From Saccharothrix saharensis (GTDB taxonomy: Bacteria > Actinomycetota > Actinomycetes > Mycobacteriales > Pseudonocardiaceae), in the NCBI RefSeq assembly GCF_006716745.1, contig NZ_VFPP01000001.1, positions 6,211,386 through 6,275,385 of the forward strand: a stretch of 64,000 nucleotides of DNA. Direction: 5' to 3'. How positions within the stretch are numbered: position 1 is the first letter of the stretch; every line of letters starts with the position of its first letter. Below, piece after piece: positions 8,502-19,358 of the stretch. Under the pieces are notes generated by a model, which had not been told where the DNA came from, did no database searches, and worked only from the letters and a program-made list of their open reading frames with translations. Made by a program: the position numbers and the translations under genes.

Positions 8502-10340
8502 ATGACCAGCGCAACCTCGCGACCGGCTCCCGGAGAGTCGTCGTCGCCCCGCCCTGGACCGCGGCCGAAACCGGCCCCGCCGAGCGGCGCTCCCATCCGC
8601 GTGACCGGTGCCCAGTCCCTCGTCCGCTCGCTGGAGGCAGTGGGCTGCGAGGTGGTCTTCGGCATTCCCGGCGGCACGATCCTGCCTGCCTACGACCCCC
8701 TCCTCGACTCCACCAAGGTGCGTCACATCCTGGTCCGCCACGAGCAGGGCGCGGGCCACGCCGCCACCGGGTACGCCCAGGCCACCGGCAAGGTCGGCGT
8801 CTGCATGGCGACCTCCGGTCCCGGCGCCACGAACCTCGTCACGCCCCTCGCGGACGCCAACATGGACTCCGTCCCGGTGGTCGCCATCACCGGTCAGCAG
8901 TCCCGTCCGCTGATCGGCACCGACGCGTTCCAGGAAGCCGACATCTGCGGCATCACCATGCCGATCACCAAGCACAACTTCCTCATCACCGACGCCGCGG
9001 ACATCCCGCGCGCGATCGCCGAGGCGTTCCACCTGGCCGCCACCGGCCGACCCGGCCCCGTCCTGGTGGACATCCCCAAGGACGTGCTGCAGGAGATGAC
9101 CTCGTTCTCCTGGCCGCCGGAGCTGCGCCTGCCCGGTTACCGGCCGACGACCCGGCCGCACGGCAAGCAGGTGCGCGAGGCCGCGAAGCTGATCGCCGCG
9201 GCCCGTCGCCCGGTCCTCTACGTCGGCGGCGGCGTGATCAAGGCCGAGGCGTCGGCCGAGCTGCTGGAGCTGGCCGAGTCCACCGGCATCCCGGTGGTGA
9301 CCACGCTGATGGCGCGCGGCGCGTTCCCCGACTCGCACCCCCTGCACCTGGGCATGCCGGGCATGCACGGCACGGTGTCGGCGGTCGCCGCGATGCAGAA
9401 GTCGGACCTGCTGATCGCGCTGGGCGCGCGGTTCGACGACCGGGTCACCGGCCAGCTGTCCACGTTCGCGCCGGACGCGCAGGTCGTGCACGCCGACATC
9501 GACCCGGCGGAGATCTCCAAGAACCGCCGCGCGGACGTGCCGATCGTGGGCGACTGCAAGGAGATCATCAGCGAGCTGGTCGAGGCGGTGCGCGCGGAGA
9601 AGGAGAACACGTCCCGCACGGTCGACCTCGCGCCCTGGTGGGACCAGCTCAACGCGCTGCGCGAGACGTTCCCGCTGGGCTACGACTGGCCCGAGGACGG
9701 CACGCTGTCGCCGCAGTACGTGATCGAGCGGATCGGCGCGCTGACCCCGCCGGACACCCTGTTCACCGCGGGCGTCGGCCAGCACCAGATGTGGGCCGCG
9801 CAGTTCGTCAAGTACGAGCGCCCGCGCACGTGGATCAACTCCGGCGGCCTGGGCACGATGGGCTACGCGGTGCCCGCCGCGATGGGCGCGAAGGCCGGCG
9901 TGCCGGACGTCCAGGTCTGGGCGATCGACGGCGACGGCTGCTTCCAGATGACCAACCAGGAGCTGGCCACCTGCGCCATCGAGGGCATCCCGATCAAGGT
10001 CGCCGTCATCAACAACGGCAACCTGGGCATGGTCCGCCAGTGGCAGACCCTGTTCTACGGCGAGCGCTACTCCAGCACCGACCTGGGCACGCACAAGCAC
10101 CGCATCCCCGACTTCAAGCTGCTCGCCGAGGCGATGGGCTGCGCCGGCCTGCGCGCGGAGTCGCGCGAGGAGGTCGACGCGGTGATCCAGCAGGCCATGG
10201 AGATCAACGACCGGCCGGTCGTCATCGACTTCGTGGTCGGCAAGGACGCCCAGGTGTGGCCCATGGTGGCCGCCGGCACCGGCAACAGCGAGATCATGGC
10301 CGCGCGCGGCATCCGCCCGCTGTTCGACGAGGACGAGTGA
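8502..10340 (+). CDS. ilvB: acetolactate synthase large (catalytic) subunit
   Basis: A 612-residue ThDP- and FAD-dependent enzyme. It condenses pyruvate with pyruvate or 2-ketobutyrate, the first common step to Val/Leu and Ile. The catalytic glutamate is Glu81 in [15 protein letters not shown]. The ThDP site [15 protein letters not shown] leads to NNGNLGM in the C-terminal domain. The ATG at 8502 follows GAGGCAGACAG; residues 1-30 are a Pro-rich extension common in actinobacteria. Four bases separate it from ilvN, so large and small subunits are co-expressed. Confidence 0.98.
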   Translation: MTSATSRPAPGESSSPRPGPRPKPAPPSGAPIRVTGAQSLVRSLEAVGCEVVFGIPGGTILPAYDPLLDSTKVRHILVRHEQGAGHAATGYAQATGKVGVCMATSGPGATNLVTPLADANMDSVPVVAITGQQSRPLIGTDAFQEADICGITMPITKHNFLITDAADIPRAIAEAFHLAATGRPGPVLVDIPKDVLQEMTSFSWPPELRLPGYRPTTRPHGKQVREAAKLIAAARRPVLYVGGGVIKAEASAELLELAESTGIPVVTTLMARGAFPDSHPLHLGMPGMHGTVSAVAAMQKSDLLIALGARFDDRVTGQLSTFAPDAQVVHADIDPAEISKNRRADVPIVGDCKEIISELVEAVRAEKENTSRTVDLAPWWDQLNALRETFPLGYDWPEDGTLSPQYVIERIGALTPPDTLFTAGVGQHQMWAAQFVKYERPRTWINSGGLGTMGYAVPAAMGAKAGVPDVQVWAIDGDGCFQMTNQELATCAIEGIPIKVAVINNGNLGMVRQWQTLFYGERYSSTDLGTHKHRIPDFKLLAEAMGCAGLRAESREEVDAVIQQAMEINDRPVVIDFVVGKDAQVWPMVAAGTGNSEIMAARGIRPLFDEDE

Positions 10341-10344
10341 CGAG

Positions 10345-11896
<1,552 letters not shown>

Positions 11897-11912
11897 GATC
11901 AGCGGTTTTTTC

Positions 11913-11946
11913 ACCGGGGCCCGCGGTTTCGACCGCGGGCCCCGGT
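11913..11946 (+). terminator. hairpin at end of ilvBNC
   Basis: Perfect 15-bp arms (11913-11927 and 11932-11946) around a TTCG tetraloop. The T-run lies before rather than after the stem, so it is not a canonical U-tract terminator. Confidence 0.8.
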
Positions 11947-11959
11947 ATACCTAGGCCCC

Positions 11960-12229
11960 ATGACCGACAGCGCGCCGATCTACGACGACAAGGCCCACGT
12001 CCGGGGCAACCTCGACCTCAGCGGAGCCGAGTGGATCCGCAGCGACGAGGGCGCCGAGGACGAGGAGGAGCACGTCGAGATCGCGTTCGTCGAGCACACC
12101 GACGGCGTGACGTACACGGCGATGCGGAACTCGGCCCACCCGGACGGCCCGGTCCTGGTCTTCACCCCCGCCGAGTGGGAGGCGTTCATCCTCGGCGTGA
12201 AGGACGGCGAGTTCGACGAACCCTGGTGA
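11960..12229 (+). CDS. DUF397 domain protein
   Basis: An 89-residue acidic protein whose C-terminal half matches DUF397 (TYTAMRNSAHPDGPVLVFTPAEWEAFILGVKDGEF). DUF397 genes usually sit beside XRE-type regulators in actinobacteria; none is here, so this is a solitary copy. It starts 14 bp after the ilvC hairpin; a TATACCT stretch lies about 7 nt before the ATG, compatible with its own leaderless promoter. Function unknown. Confidence 0.75.
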   Translation: MTDSAPIYDDKAHVRGNLDLSGAEWIRSDEGAEDEEEHVEIAFVEHTDGVTYTAMRNSAHPDGPVLVFTPAEWEAFILGVKDGEFDEPW

Positions 12230-12434
12230 CCACCGCCGCGCCGACGGGGTCCATGTGGGACGCGCGTACCGGGTTCCAGCAGGTGAAACGGGGCACCCGG
12301 GTGATGAGCGCCGGGTGGGCGCTGACTATGCTCGTTAACAACCCGGACACATTGCCGTGGCCGGCCGGCGCGGGTGACGACCTGCTCGACGGCCCCGCGC
12401 TCCCCACCCGTTCACACCACCGGGAGCGACGTCC
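12230..12434 (+). promoter_or_regulatory. serA upstream region
   Basis: A 205-bp gap with no supported gene. TATGCT at 12327-12332 is a good -10 candidate, but its -35 is weak. This would give a 5' UTR of roughly 95 nt. A GGGAGCGAC ribosome site precedes the GTG start of serA. Confidence 0.4.
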
Positions 12435-14024
12435 GTGACCAAGCCCGTTGTCCTCATCGCCGAGAAGCTCGCACCGTCCGTTCTCGACGTCTTCGGTGAT
12501 GGCATCGAGGTGCGCCACGTCGACGGCACCGACCGTCCCGCGCTGCTCGAAGCCGTCGCCGACGCCGACGCCCTCCTGGTCCGCTCCGCCACCAAGGTGG
12601 ACGCCGAGGTCTTCAAGGCCACCACCAAGCTCAAGGTCGTCGCCCGCGCGGGCGTCGGGCTCGACAACGTCGAGGTGCCCGCCGCCACCGAGCGCGGGGT
12701 GATGGTGGTCAACGCGCCCACCTCGAACATCGTCAGCGCCGCCGAGCACGCGGTTGCCCTGCTGCTGGCCACCGCGCGCCAGATCCCGGCCGCGCACGCC
12801 ACGCTGCAGAACCACGAGTGGAAGCGCAGCAAGTTCAACGGCGTCGAGGTGCAGGGCAAGACGGTCGGCGTGGTCGGCCTGGGCAAGATCGGCCAGCTGT
12901 TCGCGGCGCGCATCGCCGCCTTCGGCACCACGCTCATCGCCTACGACCCGTACGTCAGCGCCGCCCGCGCCGCGCAGCTCGGCATCGAGCTGGTGACGCT
13001 GGAGGAGCTGCTGGAGCGCGCCGACTTCATCTCGATCCACCTGCCGAAGACGCCGGAGACCAAGGGCCTGATCGGCGCCGAGCAGCTGGCCAAGGCCAAG
13101 CGCGGCGTGATCATCGTCAACGCCGCCCGCGGCGGCCTGGTCGACGAGGAGGCGCTGGCCGAGGCCGTGAAGGAGGGCCAGGTCGGCGGCGCGGGCATCG
13201 ACGTGTTCTCCACCGAGCCCACCACCGAGAGCCCGCTGTTCGGGTTGCCGAACGTCGTGGTGACGCCGCACCTGGGCGCGTCGACCACCGAGGCGCAGGA
13301 CCGGGCGGGCACGGACGTGGCCAAGTCGGTGCTGCTGGCCCTGGCGGGCGACTTCGTGCCGGACGCGGTGAACGTGCAGGGCGGCGGCGTGGTCGGCGAG
13401 GAGGTCCGCCCGTACCTGCCGCTGGTGCAGAAGCTGGGCGCGGTCGTCGCCGCCCTGAGCGCGAAGGCGCCGACGTCGGTCACCCTCGAGGTGCGCGGCG
13501 AGCTGTCCAACGAGGACGTCTCGGTGCTGCCGCTGGCCGCGCTGCGCGGCGTGTTCTCCAGCGTGGTCGAGGAGCAGGTCACCTTCGTCAACGCCCCGGC
13601 GCTGGCGGCGTCGCTCGGCGTGAGCGTCGACCTGGCCAAGGAGCCGGAGAGCGCCAACCACCGCAGCCTGGTCACGGTGCGCGCGGTGCAGGCCGACGGC
13701 GCGGTCATCACGGTGTCCGGCACGCTCACGGGCCTGGACCAGGTCGAGAAGCTGGTCGGCATCAACGGCCGGGGCTTCGACCTGCGCGCGGAGGGCAACG
13801 TGCTGCTGCTGGAGTACCCGGACCGGCCGGGCGTCATGGGCACCGTCGGCACGCTGCTCGGCGAAGCGGGCGTGAACGTCGAGGCCGCCCAGATCAGCCA
13901 GACCAAGGACGGCGCGGACGCGTTCATGCTGCTGCGCGTCGACCGCCCGGTGGACACCGCGGTGCTCGACCCGATCGGCGCGGCCGTGGGCGCGCGCACG
14001 GTGCGCTCGGTCAACTTCGACTGA
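12435..14024 (+). CDS. serA: D-3-phosphoglycerate dehydrogenase
   Basis: A 529-residue long-form enzyme that oxidises 3-phosphoglycerate to 3-phosphohydroxypyruvate, the first step of serine synthesis. Order: substrate domain, Rossmann domain (VVGLGKIGQLFAAR), then an intervening ASB domain, and a C-terminal ACT domain (LLEYPDRPGVMGTVGTLLGEAGVN) for serine feedback. Catalytic residues lie in NAARGGLVDEEAL and TPHLGAST. Size matches M. tuberculosis SerA1. GTG at 12435 has a ribosome site. Confidence 0.97.
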   Translation: MTKPVVLIAEKLAPSVLDVFGDGIEVRHVDGTDRPALLEAVADADALLVRSATKVDAEVFKATTKLKVVARAGVGLDNVEVPAATERGVMVVNAPTSNIVSAAEHAVALLLATARQIPAAHATLQNHEWKRSKFNGVEVQGKTVGVVGLGKIGQLFAARIAAFGTTLIAYDPYVSAARAAQLGIELVTLEELLERADFISIHLPKTPETKGLIGAEQLAKAKRGVIIVNAARGGLVDEEALAEAVKEGQVGGAGIDVFSTEPTTESPLFGLPNVVVTPHLGASTTEAQDRAGTDVAKSVLLALAGDFVPDAVNVQGGGVVGEEVRPYLPLVQKLGAVVAALSAKAPTSVTLEVRGELSNEDVSVLPLAALRGVFSSVVEEQVTFVNAPALAASLGVSVDLAKEPESANHRSLVTVRAVQADGAVITVSGTLTGLDQVEKLVGINGRGFDLRAEGNVLLLEYPDRPGVMGTVGTLLGEAGVNVEAAQISQTKDGADAFMLLRVDRPVDTAVLDPIGAAVGARTVRSVNFD

Positions 14025-14294
14025 CCGAAGCGTCGCCGTAACGGAGTAACGCCGCCGGGACCTGTCGTTGTCTATCGCCGCAGGTCTCGGCGGTGTCACA
14101 GTTAACCGTTAGTCGTCAAAACTGTGGGTGCCATCACTCGTATGGGTTAACTGATCAGCTCGACCTAGCGATTAGGTTCCCTCCCACGAGGTTGACCCGG
14201 TGCCGTAGAGGGCACGGCACCACGCGGGCAGTTCCCTTCCCTCACTGGACGACGCTGCCTGCCCGGTCGTATCCGACCTCGCTTGGGGCACGTT
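14025..14294. other. serA-subtilase intergenic region with inverted repeats
   Basis: 270 bp without a gene. It is relatively AT-rich in its first half. CAGTTAAC (14099-14106) and GTTAACTG (14146-14153) are an inverted pair 39 bp apart. GGTGCCGT (14199-14206) and ACGGCACC (14214-14221) form a small hairpin. These may be operator and terminator elements for the protease, but no convincing promoter hexamers could be fixed. Confidence 0.35.
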
Positions 14295-17200
14295 GTGAGC
14301 CGATCTCGCGTTGTCGCCAGATCTGCCGTACCGGTGCTGGCCGCGATACTCGTCGCCGGGTCCACCGCCGGTACCGCGCTGGCCGCGGAAGATCCACTGG
14401 CGCCGTCCGTCGCGAACGCGCGCGGGCTGGATGCGGGCAAGTTGCAGTTGAAGGTGTCCGACCGGCTGTCGGCCGCCCAGGGCAGGGTCACCGCGTTCGT
14501 GGAGCTCGAGGCCAAGCCGGCCGTCGACACGTTCGCCGAGAAGACCGGCCAGGGCGCGACCAAGCAGCAGGCCAAGGACGCCGCCAGGGCGACGAAGAAC
14601 GACGCCGGTCGGATCACCGACCAGGTCGTGGGCGCCTTGAAGGGCAAGGACTCCGCCACCAAGGAGCTGTTCCGGACCGCCAACGGCGTGCCCGGCGTGG
14701 TCGTCCAGGCCGACGCCGCCAAGGTGCGCGAGCTGGCCCAGCGCGCGGACGTGAAGTCCGTGCGCACCGTGGTGCCGAAGTCGCGCCAGAACTCCACCGC
14801 CGTGCAGCTGACCAACACGCTCAAGGCGTGGCAGCAGTACGGCAAGCTCGGTGACGACACCCGCATCGGCATCATCGACACGGGCATCGACTACACCCAC
14901 AGCGACTTCGCGGGCCCCGGCACCATCGAGGCGTTCAAGGCGATCGACGAGACCAAGGTCGACGCCTCGTACTTCCCGACCGCCAAGGTGGTCGGCGGCT
15001 ACGACTTCGTCGGCAACGCCTACGACGGCGAGAGCGACGACCCGGCGATCAACACCCCGAAGCCGGACCCGAACCCGCTCGACTGCAACGGCCACGGCTC
15101 GCACGTCGCCGGCACCGCGGCGGGCTTCGGCGTCAACGCCGACGGCTCCACCTTCAAGGGCGACTACACCAAGCTCACCCCCGAGGCGCTGGACGCGATG
15201 CGCATCGGCCCCGGCACCGCGCCGAAGGCGCTGCTGTACGCGCTCAAGGTGTTCGGCTGCGACGGTTCGACCAACGTCACCGCGCAGGCGCTGGACTGGG
15301 CGCTCGACCCCGACGGTGACGGCGACTTCTCCGACCACCTCGACGTGGTCAACCTGTCGCTCGGCTCCGACTACGGCGCCCCGGACGACCCCGACAGCCT
15401 GTTCGTGCGCAAGCTGAACGCCTCCGGCGTGCTCACGGTGTTCTCCGCGGGCAACGGCGGCGACCTGTACGACATCGGCGGCTCGCCGGGCAGCACCCCC
15501 GAGGCGCTGACCGTGGCCAGCACCCGTGACGCGTACGTGCTGCGCGACGCGGTCGAGGTCACCGCGCCCGGTGGCGCGGCCGGCAAGAAGCCCGGCCAGT
15601 ACAGCGTGGCGTTCGACTACGAGGGCCTGGAGCTCACCGCGCCGGTCGTGGCGATGAGCGACGCGGCCAACAAGGACGGCTGCCTGCCGTTCTCGGCCGC
15701 GGACAAGGCCGCGGTCGCGGGCAAGACGGTGTGGCTGGAGTGGGACGACAACGACGCCACGCGTCGCTGCGGCTCGGTCGGCCGGACCAACAACGCCACC
15801 GCCGCGGGCGCCGTCGGCGCGCTGTTCACCTCGAACCTGGAGCACTTCAACGCGGGCATCTCCGGCAACGCGGCGATCCCGGTGTTCCAGCTGACCGGTT
15901 CCGCCACCGCCGCGCTGCGCCCGGCGCTGGCCGCGGGCACGCTGACCGTCCGCCAGTCGGGCGACCTGCGCACCTCGCTGGCCACGTACGACCAGTCGAT
16001 CAGCGACACCCCGAGCTCGTTCACCTCGCGCGGCGTGCGCGGCCCGGTCGTGAAGCCGGACGTGGCGGCGCCCGGTGACACCATCGCCTCCGCGCTGGTC
16101 GGCTCCGGCAACAAGACGATGGTCAACTCGGGCACCTCGATGGCCGCGCCGCACATCACCGGCATCGCGGCGCTGGTGCGCCAGGTCCACCCGGACTGGA
16201 CGCCGGAAGAGGTCAAGGCCGCGGTCATGAACACCGCGGGCCACGACGTGAAGGCCGACGGCAAGACCTACGCGCCCAACCGCGTCGGCGCCGGCCGCGT
16301 CGACGGCAAGGCCGCGGTCGAGAACCAGGTCCTCGCCTACGTGCAGGACGACCCGGGCGCCGTGTCCGCGTCGTTCGGCACGGTCGAGGTGTCCGGTCCG
16401 GTCAGCCTCACCAAGACCATCAAGGTGGTCAACAAGTCCACCAAGTGGGTGGACTACGCGGTGGGCTACGAGGCGCTGACGCAGATCCCGGGCGTGCGCT
16501 ACGAGCTGTCCACGAGCACCGTGCGGCTCAGCCCGCGCGGCATCGCCCGGGTCGCCGTGACGCTGAAGATCGATGACCCGAAGGCGCTGCGCAAGACGGT
16601 CGACCCGACCGTCGAGGCCAACCACCTCGACGTGCCGCGCCAGTACCTGGCCGATGCGTCGGGCCGGGTCGTGCTCACGCCCAAGTCCGGCTCGCCGGTG
16701 GCCCTGCGGGTGCCGGTGTACTCGGCGCCGAAGCCGGTGGCCGACATCAACGTCGCGGGCAACGTGCGGATCAACGGCAAGGGCCAGGGCGTGCTGAACC
16801 TGACCGGCCGGGCCGTCAACCAGGGCGCCTACCAGTCCCTGGTGAGCGTGCTGGAGCTGCAGGCGTCCTCGCCGCGGCTGCCCGAGTGCCGCCGCAACGT
16901 CACCACGAACTGCGTGCTGAACAACACCGCCAAGGGCGGCGACCTGCGCTACGTCGGCGCGGCCTCGACCGCTCCGCTGGCCAAGGCGCAGGGCAACCCG
17001 CAGGACGCGATGCTCGCGTTCGGTGTCGCGACCTGGGGCAACTGGTACAACCTGGGCAGCAACACCATCCCGTTCATCGACATCGACACCAACGGTGACG
17101 GCGCGTTCGACTACGAGGTCTACGCGACCAAGCTGACCGACACCGACCTGCTGGTCGCGGCCACGGTGGACCTGAGCACCGGCGCCACGGTCGACCTGCA

Positions 17201-17633
17201 GGGCGTCAACGGCCAGTTCGGCGACGTCGACACGAACGTGTTCGACACGAACGTGGTGGTCCTGCCGGTGCTGCTGTCGGCGCTCGGCATCGACCCGTCG
17301 GCGGACACCTCGCGGATCTCCTACCAGGTCGGTGTGGCCGGGTTCTACGTCGCACCGGGCACGTCCAACGGCCTGATCGACTCGATCCCGGACGCGCTGT
17401 CGTTCGACCCGCTCAAGCCGGGCGTGTGGGTGCAGGGCGGCGGTGACCCGGCGCTGTCCTACCAGGCCCGCCCGGCGACCGCCCTGGTCGTCAACCACGA
17501 CGCGGCGGCGGCCGCGGCCGACGGCGCGAACAGCCTGCTGGTCCTGCACCACCACAACGCCACCGGTGACAAGGCGGACGTGGTCAAGGTGAAGGCCCCG
17601 CGGACGAGCCCGGCCGCGCGCGTAGTGGCCTGA
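14295..17633 (+). CDS. secreted subtilisin-family serine protease (S8) with PA and C-terminal beta domains
   Basis: A 1112-residue secreted protease. The signal peptide ends near ALAAED. An I9-like propeptide follows (about 40-165). The triad is complete: Asp195 in GIIDTGID, His267 in GHGSHVAGT and Ser615 in NSGTSMAAPH. The long gap between His and Ser contains a protease-associated domain (around 430-560). Residues 700-1100 are beta-rich Fn3-like domains, probably for cell-wall or substrate contact. GTG 14295 was chosen; TTG 14283 is an alternative. It sits between serA and leuB, which are adjacent in mycobacteria. Confidence 0.92.
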   Translation: MSRSRVVARSAVPVLAAILVAGSTAGTALAAEDPLAPSVANARGLDAGKLQLKVSDRLSAAQGRVTAFVELEAKPAVDTFAEKTGQGATKQQAKDAARATKNDAGRITDQVVGALKGKDSATKELFRTANGVPGVVVQADAAKVRELAQRADVKSVRTVVPKSRQNSTAVQLTNTLKAWQQYGKLGDDTRIGIIDTGIDYTHSDFAGPGTIEAFKAIDETKVDASYFPTAKVVGGYDFVGNAYDGESDDPAINTPKPDPNPLDCNGHGSHVAGTAAGFGVNADGSTFKGDYTKLTPEALDAMRIGPGTAPKALLYALKVFGCDGSTNVTAQALDWALDPDGDGDFSDHLDVVNLSLGSDYGAPDDPDSLFVRKLNASGVLTVFSAGNGGDLYDIGGSPGSTPEALTVASTRDAYVLRDAVEVTAPGGAAGKKPGQYSVAFDYEGLELTAPVVAMSDAANKDGCLPFSAADKAAVAGKTVWLEWDDNDATRRCGSVGRTNNATAAGAVGALFTSNLEHFNAGISGNAAIPVFQLTGSATAALRPALAAGTLTVRQSGDLRTSLATYDQSISDTPSSFTSRGVRGPVVKPDVAAPGDTIASALVGSGNKTMVNSGTSMAAPHITGIAALVRQVHPDWTPEEVKAAVMNTAGHDVKADGKTYAPNRVGAGRVDGKAAVENQVLAYVQDDPGAVSASFGTVEVSGPVSLTKTIKVVNKSTKWVDYAVGYEALTQIPGVRYELSTSTVRLSPRGIARVAVTLKIDDPKALRKTVDPTVEANHLDVPRQYLADASGRVVLTPKSGSPVALRVPVYSAPKPVADINVAGNVRINGKGQGVLNLTGRAVNQGAYQSLVSVLELQASSPRLPECRRNVTTNCVLNNTAKGGDLRYVGAASTAPLAKAQGNPQDAMLAFGVATWGNWYNLGSNTIPFIDIDTNGDGAFDYEVYATKLTDTDLLVAATVDLSTGATVDLQGVNGQFGDVDTNVFDTNVVVLPVLLSALGIDPSADTSRISYQVGVAGFYVAPGTSNGLIDSIPDALSFDPLKPGVWVQGGGDPALSYQARPATALVVNHDAAAAAADGANSLLVLHHHNATGDKADVVKVKAPRTSPAARVVA

Positions 17634-17646
17634 TCGTCGTTGCACC

Positions 17647-17684
17647 GCTCTGGCCGGTCGGGGACTGCCCCGGCCGGCCAGAGC
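17647..17684 (+). terminator. subtilase terminator hairpin
   Basis: 17-bp arms (17647-17663 and 17668-17684) with one non-Watson-Crick position and an ACTG loop, 14 bp after the protease stop. No U-tract. Confidence 0.75.
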
Positions 17685-17823
17685 CGTTTACGCGCATCGG
17701 GTGACGCCCGAACGGGGGCACTGAACCGTTCGGGTGTCCCGCAGTCCGGGAGATATGGCCACGGAGGGGTGTTCCGAGTGCGGTTTCACCGCTTCGGACC
17801 GGTAGCCTTTCGCAAAGGAAACT

Positions 17824-17842
17824 AGTCCCGTGCAATGGGACT
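17824..17842 (+). promoter_or_regulatory. small hairpin and ribosome site before leuB
   Basis: AGTCCC and GGGACT form a 6-bp stem with a 7-nt loop, ending 8 nt before the GGAGG (17851-17855) that decides the leuB start at 17863. TAGCCT near 17805 could be the -10 box. No branched-chain leader peptide was found here. Confidence 0.35.
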
Positions 17843-17862
17843 GATACCTGGGAGGTGTGTGG

Positions 17863-18900
17863 ATGCGGCTCGCAGTGATCCCAGGAGACGGGATCGGGCC
17901 CGAGGTCGTCGCCGAGGCACTGAAGGTGCTCGGTGAGGTCGTTCCAGCGGCTGAGATCACCCGCTACGACCTCGGCGCGGCGCGCTGGCACGCCACAGGT
18001 GAGTTGCTGCCGGAGTCCGTGCTCGGGGAACTCCGCCAGCACGACGCGATCCTGCTCGGCGCCGTGGGCGACCCGTCGGTGCCGAGCGGAATCCTGGAGC
18101 GTGGCCTGCTGCTGCGGCTCCGGTTCGAGCTCGACCACCACGTGAACCTGCGCCCGGCCCGGCTGTACCCCGGTGTGCGCAGCCCGATCGCCGACCCGCC
18201 GGAGATCGACATGGTGGTGGTGCGGGAGGGCACGGAAGGCCTGTACGCGGGCAACGGCGGGCTCCTGCGCAAGGACACGCCGCACGAGATCGCGACCGAG
18301 GTGTCGATCAACACCTCGTTCGGCGTGGAGCGGGTGGTGCGCGACGCGTTCGCCCGTGCCGCGAACCGGCCGCGCAAGCACCTCACGCTCGTGCACAAGA
18401 CCAACGTGCTCACGCACGCCGGGTCGTTGTGGTCGCGGGTGGTGGAGGAGGTGTCGTTGCAGCACCCGGACGTGACGGTGGCGTACCAGCACGTCGACGC
18501 GGCGACGATCCACCTGGTCACCGACCCGGGCCGGTACGACGTGATCGTGACGGACAACCTGTTCGGCGACATCCTGACCGACCTGGCGGCGGCCGTGACC
18601 GGCGGCATCGGGCTGGCGGCGTCGGGCAACCTGGACGTGACGCGGCGCAACCCGAGCATGTTCGAGCCGGTGCACGGCAGCGCGCCGGACATCGCGGGCC
18701 AGGGCATCGCCGACCCGACCGCGGCGGTGCTGTCCGTCGCCCTCATGCTCGACCACCTGGGCGAGTCCGAGGCGGCTCGGCGGATCGAGGCGTCGGTGGC
18801 GTTCGACCTGGCCACCCGCGACCACTCGTCGCCGGGCGCGACCTACGCCGTGGGCGACCGCCTGGCGGCCCTCGTCTCCTCCAACGTCCGCACCGCCTAA
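17863..18900 (+). CDS. leuB: 3-isopropylmalate dehydrogenase
   Basis: A 345-residue NAD-dependent enzyme, third step of leucine synthesis. Signatures: GDGIGPEVV at the N-terminus, the substrate arginines around [22 protein letters not shown], and [32 protein letters not shown] 17863 was chosen over GTG 17857 because GGAGG lies 7 nt before the ATG but only one base before the GTG. It is separate from leuCD, as in mycobacteria. A repeat cluster starts right after its stop. Confidence 0.97.
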   Translation: MRLAVIPGDGIGPEVVAEALKVLGEVVPAAEITRYDLGAARWHATGELLPESVLGELRQHDAILLGAVGDPSVPSGILERGLLLRLRFELDHHVNLRPARLYPGVRSPIADPPEIDMVVVREGTEGLYAGNGGLLRKDTPHEIATEVSINTSFGVERVVRDAFARAANRPRKHLTLVHKTNVLTHAGSLWSRVVEEVSLQHPDVTVAYQHVDAATIHLVTDPGRYDVIVTDNLFGDILTDLAAAVTGGIGLAASGNLDVTRRNPSMFEPVHGSAPDIAGQGIADPTAAVLSVALMLDHLGESEAARRIEASVAFDLATRDHSSPGATYAVGDRLAALVSSNVRTA

Positions 18901-18903
18901 CCG

Positions 18904-19090
18904 CGAGTGTCGAACCTCGAGGACCCGAGTGTCGAACGCTCAGGACCCCTGAGTTCAACGCTCAGGTCCCGGCCGGCCGAACCTGAGCGTTGAACTCGGG
19001 GGACGCGAGCGTTCGACACTCGGGACCTGAGCGTTCGACACTCGGGACCTGAGCGTTCGACACTCGGGACCTGAGTGTTCGACTCTCGGG
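18904..19090. repeat. 22-bp repeat cluster A, inverted arrangement
   Basis: Three units in one orientation (18904-18969) face five units in the other (18980-19090) across a GGCCGGCC centre. The best units (19025-19046, 19047-19068, 19069-19090) are contiguous with a 22-bp period. The core is GAGTGTCGAACGCTCAGG or its complement; within it, GAG-N-GT/TCGAC-N-CTC is itself nearly palindromic. The block could fold into one long hairpin downstream of leuB. A second cluster lies at 44929-45031. Confidence 0.85.
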
Positions 19091-19100
19091 ATGGTGATTG

Positions 19101-19129
19101 GGGCCACCACGGCGGTGTCGTGGTGGCCC
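19101..19129. repeat. 10-bp inverted repeat between repeat cluster and riboswitch
   Basis: GGGCCACCAC (19101-19110) and GTGGTGGCCC (19120-19129) are perfect 10-bp arms around a 9-nt loop. It lies just upstream of the riboswitch and could close the leuB transcript or mark promoter control of the transporter operon. Confidence 0.45.
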
Positions 19130-19154
19130 TGACCGTGTCGCGAGCCGTAAGGTC

Positions 19155-19262
19155 GCCGGAGCCGCCCGTGGGGGAAGTCCGGTCGAAGTCCGGCGCTGAC
19201 CCGCAACGGTAGGCCGAGCAGCACGCTCGGCGAGCCCGATCACCCGTGGGCGGTGGGAAGAA
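19155..19262 (+). promoter_or_regulatory. cobalamin riboswitch
   Basis: The core GGGGGAAGTCCGGTC, GAAGTCCGGCGCTGACC and CGCAACGGTAGGC follows the conserved order of AdoCbl riboswitches (GGGAA, CCGG repeats, then CCCGCNACNGT). A flanking stem GCCGCCCG pairs with the GTGGGCGGTG stretch near 19246. TAAGGT at 19148-19153 may be the -10 box. Further down, GGGTGGCC (19321-19328) and GGCCACCC (19335-19342) form a hairpin next to the GGAAGG of the permease gene, a likely translational switch. Ligand class is from family knowledge. Confidence 0.85.
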
Positions 19263-19358
19263 GCTCCACCTCCTGCCGTGGTCTGCGGGACGGGTGCGCC
19301 GGCCTGCCGCGTGCGGGTGCGGGTGGCCGGTCCGGGCCACCCGTCCGGAAGGCGACCG

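Noticed and set aside
14172..17645. Antisense open frame of more than 1100 codons over the subtilase
   Set aside because: Composition is dominated by Arg, Gly, His and Val with no domain; the plus strand gives a full catalytic triad.
17770..17825. Possible leader peptide before leuB (VFRVRFHRFGPVAF type)
   Set aside because: It has no leucine codons, no terminator follows, and the start codon lacks the -10 spacing seen in the true leaders.
19025..19090. Contiguous 22-bp units that might be taken for a CRISPR array
   Set aside because: Units abut with no unique spacers, are nearly palindromic, and no cas gene is near. They are a tandem repeat.
18901..19240. Minus-strand frames over repeat cluster A that look like short proteins
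   Set aside because: Their sequence is the translated 22-bp repeat (recurring [22 protein letters not shown] words), with no start signal.
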